The notes beneath the pieces were generated by a model. That model was not told the DNA's origin, did not search any database, and worked only from the letters and a program-made list of their open reading frames with translations. From Auricularia sp. M13 (Eukaryota > Basidiomycota > Agaricomycetes > Auriculariales > Auriculariaceae), in NCBI GenBank assembly GCA_037042915.1, contig CM073202.1, forward strand, positions 3,100,001 to 3,164,000: a stretch of 64,000 nucleotides of DNA, read 5' to 3'. The translations under genes and the position numbers were made by a program. This document shows, piece after piece, positions 58,004-64,000 of this stretch (the stretch's first letter is position 1; the number at the start of each line of letters is the position of its first letter).

Positions 58004-61000
58004 TCAATCGTTCGCAACAGGCTCGGATGACATGGGTGCGTTCCCGAGGTCCACGCTCAAAGCCCCGGCACATCTCGTCCACTCGGTGCCGATCCCAACG
58101 CCGGAGACGTCGATCCTACGCGGTGTGGCTTGCTCGCGGTTGGGGCGTAAGATGTGCACCAGCCCCGGCATCCAGAGATCGGCACGATACTGCTCGGGGA
58201 CGTGGATAATCCGCCGATTATCGTTGTCATGAAACCACCCCGAGATGGTTGGACGAAGTACCGGCACGCTGTGTTCTCCCTCAGGGCTATTGGAGCGCTG
58301 TGTCCCCGAAGCCGAGTCCTCAGCCGGTAGTGGGGTGTTGTCTACCGAACAATTTAAATTAAACCATCGAGTCCATCATAGTCGGAAACATAGCTCACCA
58401 GCGCTTTGTTCGACGTTGAAAATACGAACAGTGCCGTCGGAACTGCCTTGTAGAACATATTCCCCTGACGGAGAGAGTGCGATGCAAGTGACCGCGCCGC
58501 TTGGTATGCGTATGCTCGGCTCAAGCAGAGTTTGAGACACTGAATCCCAGATCGAAATCTCGTTGGCATAAACTCCTGCGGAGCGAAGGCCGTTCGCAGA
58601 GACGATGTCATGCGGGCGGCGCTTCTTGCGATCATTCCAATCGGAGTAATCATAGCGCTGTAACTGCTCGTCCATGGCTGGTTTGAGCCAAGCAAGTGAG
58701 GCAGTTAGAACACGATCATCTGAGATTGATGCTCCGGTTTCTGCATCCCACACATAGGGGACTTTCTGCTCGCCGAAAGTTACGGCGACAAATCGACCGT
58801 CAGGGGAGTGCGCCGCGTATTCTGCCGGACCCGCATTGTATTCCAGTGAGTGGGACTGAGTCGTAGCAACGTCCACAGTGGACAAATTACCATATGGATG
58901 CGTCAATTGAAGGAGGTGATTTCCATCCGGTGAAAAGTCAATAGCGTTGACGGAAGTCGTACCGGTGTGAATGGTCATGCTGCTGGAGTCGAAAAAGTCC
59001 CACAATCGGATAGTACCATCGTTGAATGCAGACGCAATGTGTCGCCCATCGTAGGACCAAGCAATACTCGGAAGACCGTTCTGATGTTGACGCGAAAGCT
59101 CTCGAACAAAGCAGCGTTGGTCAAAATCGAAAAGCCAGACAGAGAATTTTTCCCCAGAATATATCCCAACGGCGATGAGATTGCTGTTAGGAGATCGGGC
59201 GAGTGCATAGGCCCGTCCTTGTCCGGGAGTGGGAATAGGTGGGCCATCCTGTTGGCCATTATCCGCGCTCCAAATCTGAATAGCAGCATCATCACCAGCA
59301 GAAGCAGAAATGATGAATTTGCTGTTCAGGGAGCAGACCAAGGAGAGAACCCAATCGGTATGCCCTCGCAATGGATCGCCGATCTGCATTCCTGTTTCGA
59401 CATCCCATCGGCGAACTGTCTTGTCACAGGAAGCAGAAACGATATAGCGTCCGTCGGGCGAAAAGCATAAAGAGTTGACATAGTCAATGTGCCCATGTGA
59501 TATGCCGAGCAACTCTCCGGTCTTCGCATTCCACCGAAAGATCGCCCAAATGACATCACCAGTACGAACAGCAGCAGCAATGATTTGGCCGTCAGGCGAA
59601 AGTGCAACGGAGGTGACCTGCAAAATCGGACTGCCTGGGGCGCGCGCGAGCTCACGTACTGACTCGTGCATGTTCTCTACGTCAACGAGGCGCACAACTC
59701 CGTCCCGACAGCCCAGTGCCACATAGATGCCGTCGGGTGAGTATGCAAAGCAGTCCACATGATGGGGGCAGAGGGCTACGGGCCACTCTGCCGCCAAGCG
59801 ATCGATGGTGGGTAGGAGACTACTGTTGCGAACAAAGATGCATCGAATCTGCGACGTGTTCGGGCAGAATGCCAGTGCAGAGAGGTAGATGTGCGGCACA
59901 GATTGTAATATCACAACCTGGATCAAGTTGCGGACAAATAGAATGGTGTCGTTGATAAACGCAATGATATCGCCGTCATGCAACGGCTATTCAGGCGCAC
60001 AGATCAGTATGGGTCTCTTCATCAAGTGGGCTGCCTACCTTGAAGAACGAAGCGGCGGTGAGCAAGAATGACACCGCCCTATTCATGAAATTACAGAGAG
60101 ATGCCACCTCCAGCCAGAAAAGGAGCTTCTGCGTGAGAAATATGCGAAGCTCTGTCTGCAAACGGACATCCGATTTCGAGACCATGGACAGGTGGTAGCT
60201 CCAGTGACAGCTGGCGTAGACAAGACCAGAAGGAAGCTTCCTCATACGATCGTCAACGTCGTTGATCTCTGCGTTCGCTGTATATGAAGAAGGGAAATTC
60301 CAGATGTTGAAGTGGAGCGACTTGTTCAAGACGCGAAGAGCTCCGAGAGCAATGACGTCGTGAACATCGCCCGGTTGAACATGCCAGGAGTGCGCCACAT
60401 CTGCCCTTGTGAGAAAGTCGCGGAAGGAAGTATCATCATGAAAAGGCGTAGGAAGTTACTTACGACGACAGGCCTATTACGTTAGGTTGTACCTAAAGCG
60501 GCCAGTTGGATATCGTTGCAAGCTTTTACATTATGAAGGAACAACTCATCAGGATGCCCGGCTATTACACTCGGATTACACTCCGTACGGAAGTTGGTAG
60601 CGGATCACAAACCAAGCCAAGCCTGGCGGTTGGATTACCGTTGCTTACCGACCTCTTACAGCCACTGTGGTCCGCTTTCATGCGGCTGCGACTCTGCAGC
60701 AACCGTAACAGATACCCTGAGTAAGTATCTGGAGGTTGATCAACAACCTTCCATAATTTGCACCCGGAGCTGCTAGAGCAACTTTACAACTGTATTTACT
60801 GTATCTCACACCATGTGGATATGCTTCAGTAGACTTAAGACGAAGGTGCCCCGGAAAGTGGAAAGAACTTTACCATCGTCGAAGACGTCATCATGAGCGT
60901 CACCGCACTGTGGAGCGAGATCCGGACTGCGGAACCTTGTTTGTGCCAGCCCTAACTGCGTCAACGAACAGCGCGGTGTTCGAATCGACTTATGCTCTCT

Positions 61001-64000
61001 CTCTCTTCTCCCTTCCGCCCGCCGCCCTTCCGCCAGCCTCAAGCTCATCCGCACGCGCCAGCAGCACACCTACCACCACCGGCTCTCGCAACACCACCAC
61101 GCAGGCGTGTCCGCGACACACCCTCCGCCCGCGCACTCCAAATACACCTTCGCACAGCACCCCGGCGCGGAGCTCGACGTGCTGGTCACCTTCCTGGTGG
61201 CGCTGCCCTTTCCGTCCGCAGTGACTACTTGACCCTGAGCTGTGTCGCCTCCCTAAGCTCGAGTTGCTCGTGTCTGTCAGGTTGCTGCTCCGGTGATTCG
61301 GTCTTGTTCCTGGTCTCGTTCTGCCGTTTGCACTGCGGGCGTTTCTGGCTCTCTGCTCGCTCTCGCGCCTATCTGCTGCCTGCTGTCCGCGGCATACTAA
61401 CAATCATTTCAGATTGCACAACATAACAATGCTCGTCGCACCCTCGCCTTAACCAGATACCCACCCGTCACCGCCCAGCTACCCCCAACCACCTCCCCCC
61501 ACCCATAGTTCCGGGAGCCTTCTGCTGCTCGTCCTGATCCCCCCCCTTTCCTGTCCAGTATATCAGATTTGTGCTCACGTGTCCTTGCTGTATCCGTCGT
61601 CCCAAGAATACACTCTTTTTTCCGCATTATACCATCTGCTTTGTATGCAGTAAATTCGAGAATCCGAGCAAATTATATCCCTTTCGGCCCAGCCATTCCA
61701 GAAATTCGGGCTACTGGCAATATTCCATAATTACAGTGGCCTACTTGGATGATGCTGACCAACAAGTTGTCACGTTGGGCCAACCTGGTGGCAGGATTAC
61801 GAGAGATTACCAGTGGACTGTTATGATGCCGGCGAGTTTCCCACCGACTGAGTCAGTGACACTGGATGGTTGGATCTCACCATGCTTACATTGAAAGTGA
61901 GAGTTGACATGCAAGATGGAGGATTATAACTCGTTACATTATGATGTATTATGCTACAACCTGTCGGCGGTTTTCATGATGATGAAGCGGTCGAATGGGC
62001 ACGGAATGCTTGCCAGCCCCAGAGAGCAGGGATCCTAGGTGGGCTATGACGAGGCTGACAGCGTTGTCGTCTTCGTCTCCTGTGCGGCGGAGGGCGACGA
62101 GAGTATCCCACGACACGGGCTCAGCAGCGTACAGGACTTGTGCCATAACGTCACGGAAACGCTTGAGACCCATTTTGTCGGTAAACCGCTGCCCAAGGAT
62201 CGTGTGGTACAGCAGCTCGAGTGAACGAGAGGCTTCATGTACGATGCCAGCCTGCCCTTCAAACCATTCCAGGTAGCGCTCAAGCACCGTCGAACCTGCG
62301 ACAGAATCGAGCAAATACCTACAGGCTGTTGCGGCCCACTCAAAGAGCCTGTCGGACGCGTTGACCAATACAGTTATCTGCTCGTCTCCTAGACTGTCGT
62401 GTAGCTCGTGGCGAATGTAGAGCTCGATGCCTTCATGAGCCTCGACGTCGGCCTGGTCTAGATCCGTGAACACTGCAGCACATGAAGCTGGCGCATGGAT
62501 CGCGCTGTCGGCCACAGCGAAGACATCCGTCTCCAACCGTGACGTGACAATAATGCGGAAGTTTGGCGGCAGCTCCTCGACTCGCTTTGTCAGACAGTCG
62601 AGCAGATTCTTGCGCGCGCGTTGACGATCCTGCTGGTCCCTATCGAACGCAGACGCGGGACCCCTCAGGTCGGTGCACTCGTCAAATCCATCGACCACTA
62701 TGAGCACGGGGCCGACGAAGTGGACTTTCTGAGCGGGCCGCACGATCAGGTCCTCCCACTGTTCGATGACGTCGCGCGACTTCGCCAGCCTTCCCTTCTG
62801 AGACAGAATTGCAGATAGTTCTTGCTTAAAGTCCGCGTTCCAATCCGCGAGCTCGCGTGCGACAGTGCTGAGCAGTGACCATGGAGCGAGGCGTTGGTTG
62901 GTGCGGTCAAATGCGAAGAATGCACCGAGCCGACCGAAAGCTTCTAGCCGGGACGCAATGGAGTGAGCGATGGACGACTTGCCAACGCCCGCGACACCAA
63001 CAACGAAGCGAGCACGGGGAGCAGAGAGATCGAAGACCCAGTGAGCGAGACTGTCGAGGGTGGCGGTCCTGGTCCCTGGTAGACAGGCGTTGTGACCTTG
63101 CCAGCCTGTGCCCTCGGCATACTCCAACTCCTGCAGTCTCAAGATTGCCTCTGTTATGCAATCAGCGTCAAATGTGTGATTGGAAGACTGCATTGAACTC
63201 TTACCGATATGGGATTCGGTTATGCTGACGGTGGTAACAAGTTCCATGATATGAGAGATGTCGCGCTCAGCTATTTTCTGTCCGAGCTCCACGAATGCCT
63301 GACTGTAGTCGACAATCTTTTCATCAACGACAGATTTAGGAATGGTCTTGATCGCTCGAGTGTCTGATAATCCCAATAAGATTAATATATGATCATTGAG
63401 TGAGAGGCGCACAGAAGTTCTTCGTTTCGTAATGTTCTCGGATGAACGCGGCGCATTCGGCGGTTTGCTGCGCCAAGCGTGCGAGCAATTTGCAGCGCGG
63501 GTCATTTTTTTCGTCTTTGACGCCGTTGAGCTGGTGATCATGCGACATTACAACGTCGTAGGCTTCGGTCATGTCGTCGATCAACTTCTTCATGTGGTCA
63601 TCGCGAGCCTTCTGCTTCAGTATCGGCTACGGATTATCAGCACGCAGCTCAAGGCGCTGGCCCTACACAAAAGGGAACTTACTTTCAAGCCCGCCTGAAA
63701 GAGACTGGTCGCGATCTTCGCATATGGATGAAGCTGAGGAGCAGGCTCAGACGCAGTTCAACGTAAGTACGCACGGCGCACCTCTCCAATAATAGAGACC
63801 ATGTCAGAGAATGCGGAAATTTTTTCGAAAAGGCCGTCAATGCGCTCGAACCAATCGTCCGCCGCGGTAGCGCTATCGTCAGCGAGCTGTGCGGCCTTGG
63901 AAGAGCGTTCGCCGAAGCGATTAGCGCCGGCATACGCGACCTCAGCGCTGCCAACTGCGTCTTTAAGCGCGGAAGCCTGAGGCGTCGGAGGTCCCGAGGA
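58004..64000 (-). pseudogene. NLR2: NACHT-WD40 gene split by a DNA element, 5' end beyond window
   Basis: Same exon plan as NLR1. The last exon ends at 58004, the WD40 exon is 58399-59986, and the 3' part of the NACHT exon runs from 60039 to 60433. After the inserted element the 5' part of the NACHT exon spans 61982-63150, followed by helical-domain exons that run off the right edge (ADDWFERIDGLFEKISAF, KLIDDMTEAYDVVM). Walker A GVAGVGKSS and Walker B VLIVVDGFDEC are present. Reading into the element adds about ten residues before a stop, leaving a helical-NACHT protein without WD40 blades. A shortened product or a spliced element cannot be excluded from sequence. By eye the WD40 part and 3' spacer are closer to NLR1 than the NACHT part is. 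Confidence 0.8.
60434..61981. mobile_element. 1548-bp DNA element inserted in NLR2
   Basis: Perfect 11-bp terminal inverted repeats CATCATGAAAA (60434-60444) and TTTTCATGATG (61971-61981), flanked by AT on both sides (60432-60433 and 61982-61983). The matching site in NLR1 (near 48464) has a single AT in the same context (GGTATGAAGCGG), which proves insertion and the 2-bp target duplication. No transposase frame was recognised, so it is non-autonomous. Its middle (about 60990-61220) is GC- and Pro/His-codon-rich, unlike its AT-rich ends, and looks like captured host sequence. Confidence 0.85.

Noticed and set aside
1-64000. Retrovirus-like, LTR, Polinton or other virus-derived genes
   Set aside because: I looked for reverse transcriptase, integrase, protease and capsid-like motifs and long terminal direct repeats and saw none; the repeats present are DNA elements without coding capacity.

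Overview
The window looks like nuclear DNA of a filamentous basidiomycete, probably a wood- or litter-decaying Agaricomycete. Genes are split by many short introns (about 40-100 nt, GT/GC...AG), some exons are only 10-12 nt, and codon third positions are GC-rich. The gene set fits: an AA9 polysaccharide monooxygenase, a CYP505-type self-sufficient P450, a GH27 alpha-galactosidase, a berberine-bridge-type FAD oxidase, a single-chain eukaryotic urease, and NACHT-WD40 (NLR-like) proteins. Exon models were spliced by hand. For every model given with a protein length, the summed exon length is a multiple of three with no internal stop.

Left part (1-35.6 kb), mostly single-copy host genes. A partial zinc-ribbon gene runs off the left edge (1-319, minus). 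After about 5 kb without a recognisable gene come a divergent beta-tubulin (5.3-7.2 kb, minus), a YBR137W/UPF0303-like protein (8.1-8.8 kb, plus), a degenerate mobile element, and a two-exon CYP505 relic. Then follow AA9 LPMO (minus), CYP505 P450-reductase fusion (20 exons, minus), GH27 alpha-galactosidase (minus) and FAD oxidase (plus). A 4 kb gene-poor stretch precedes urease (plus), an arrestin-like protein (plus), an intronless PPR-like mitochondrial protein (plus) and a DUF5519 (luciferase-like domain) membrane-anchored protein (minus).

Middle (35.6-39.5 kb): repeats only, including a 785-bp MITE with 17-bp perfect (about 27-bp imperfect) terminal inverted repeats.

Right part (39.5-64 kb): a duplicated accessory locus. 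The order in each unit is an uncharacterised zinc-ribbon gene (family Z), a RING-like gene, and a large NACHT-WD40 gene on the opposite strand, so RING and NLR converge. In unit 1 (39.6-51.1 kb) family Z and NLR1 (1538 aa, 10 exons) are readable throughout. In unit 2 (55-64 kb) the family Z and RING genes are relics, and the NACHT exon of NLR2 is split by a 1548-bp DNA element whose empty site is preserved in NLR1. Between the units lie a third, eroded RING copy and a 979-bp foldback element with 425-bp arms. This locus is the best candidate for an undescribed system: a birth-and-death NLR locus with two unnamed companion zinc-binding families. Any role in self/non-self recognition is inference from the NLR architecture. 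I recognised no retrovirus-like, LTR, Polinton or viral gene.
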